DNA of 64,000 nucleotides from Datura wrightii (lineage: Eukaryota > Streptophyta > Magnoliopsida > Solanales > Solanaceae), in NCBI GenBank assembly GCA_035772735.1, contig JASDFA010000010.1, forward strand, positions 131,753,001 through 131,817,000, written 5' to 3'. The notes beneath the pieces were generated by a model. The model did not search any database. It was not told the origin of the DNA and saw only the letters and a program-made list of their open reading frames with translations. This document shows, one piece after another, positions 63,491 to 64,000 of this stretch (position 1 is the first letter of the stretch; each line of letters opens with the position of its first letter). Position numbers and translations under genes: made by a program.

Positions 63491-64000
63491 GACTCTCTAT
63501 GGAGAGTGTGTCCCATGTGGATGAGGGAAAGAAGGAGCTGGTGAAGAATGTGCACCGACTCGCAAGGTTGGGAGTTCGATCGGTTGACTCGACCGATGGC
63601 GGTGTTATTGTTCAAAATGGATCAGAATCTTCTTTGGTGACTGATGTAAAAGCTAGACAAGATAAGGACCCTATTTTGGTGAAGTTGAAGGAAATGGTTC
63701 AAAATCAAAAGGTAGAGGTCTTCTCTAAAGAGGGAGATGGTGTGCTTGAATACCAGGGTCACTAAATTTGTTCCAGATGTTGAAGATCTGAGGAATCATA
63801 TGTTGCACGAGGCTCATGGATCCAGGTATTCTATCCATCCAGGTGCCACCAATATGTAACGTGACTTATGAGAAGTCTATTGGTGGAATGGCATGAAGAA
63901 GGACATAGAAAAATTTGTAGCTAAGTGTCCAAACTGTCAGCAAGTGAAGGTCGAACACCAGAGACTGGGAGGTGTGCTCTAGGATATCAGTATTCCTACT
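63491..64000 (+). pseudogene. Start of integrase of B2 (partial, broken)
   Basis: ESSLVTDVKARQDKDPI linker, then GSRYSIHPGATNM* and CPNCQQVKVEHQ, the HHCC zinc finger with a stop in it. The window ends before the catalytic core. Confidence 0.8.

Larger units (their letters stand above)
57800..64000 (+). mobile_element. Second Tekay/Del-type element (B2), truncated by window end
   Basis: 5' LTR 57800-60229 (2,430 bp), perfect initiator-Met primer site, then gag, protease, RT, RNase H and the start of integrase. Same family as element B, from gag to integrase, but in better condition in places. The 3' half lies outside the window, so its target duplication cannot be tested. Confidence 0.9.

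Overview
This is a plant nuclear window made almost entirely of retrotransposons, with one recognisable host gene. Several marks point to a nightshade-family (Solanaceae) genome. Two RTE-type LINE remnants end in the 3' tail shared with the TS family of Solanaceae SINEs. Long LTRs of Tekay/Del-type chromoviruses start TGTAATACCC and carry an initiator-Met primer site. Athila/Tat-type elements are primed by tRNA-Asp and carry the putative plant transposon protein as a second ORF. I cannot name the species.

Left nest (1-28.8 kb). Remains of an old minus-strand Athila/Tat element (C) flank a plus-strand Tekay-type element (B, 1705-21184). The 5' LTR of B was split by a young minus-strand element (A, 2452-12435) with a perfect CTAAC target duplication. 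Removing A plus one duplication leaves a 2,217-bp 5' LTR against a 2,216-bp 3' LTR, which confirms the nesting. A keeps an open gag-protease gene and a once-frameshifted second ORF, but has no reverse transcriptase or integrase. To its right lie the decayed pol of C (minus) and the 3' end of another plus-strand element (E, LTR 27129-28816).

Middle (28.8-49 kb). An LTR fragment and an AT-rich stretch are followed by a solo LTR (D, 31773-33855, duplication AATAA). Then comes the host gene: a SIP2-type small basic intrinsic protein (aquaporin family). It has three intact exons (34769-35062, 48391-48651, 48728-48895) and encodes 240 residues. Its first intron is about 13.3 kb and holds a Copia gag-protease element (35447-38479), two LTR fragments, two RTE remnants, two related foldback MITEs, a CACTA-type MITE and a hAT-like foldback.

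Right nest (49-64 kb). An A-like relic (minus) is followed by a C-like LTR. That LTR contains a solo B-type LTR (53069-56872), which contains a solo A-type LTR (54881-56299, duplication TTATG). A second B-type element starts at 57800 and runs off the window.

Main observation. Several LTR families (A/A', D, B, E, Copia) carry short inverted repeats directly upstream of the predicted TATA box, and C-type LTRs carry comparable GC-rich arrays. Each family has its own core sequence. A also carries a near-identical copy of its hairpin in front of the second ORF, followed by a plausible 5'-UTR intron ending just before the ATG; C shows a similar placement. This suggests a modular promoter cassette, swapped or convergently acquired between families and reused to drive the second ORF. 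That reading is inference; the repeats themselves are visible in the sequence.
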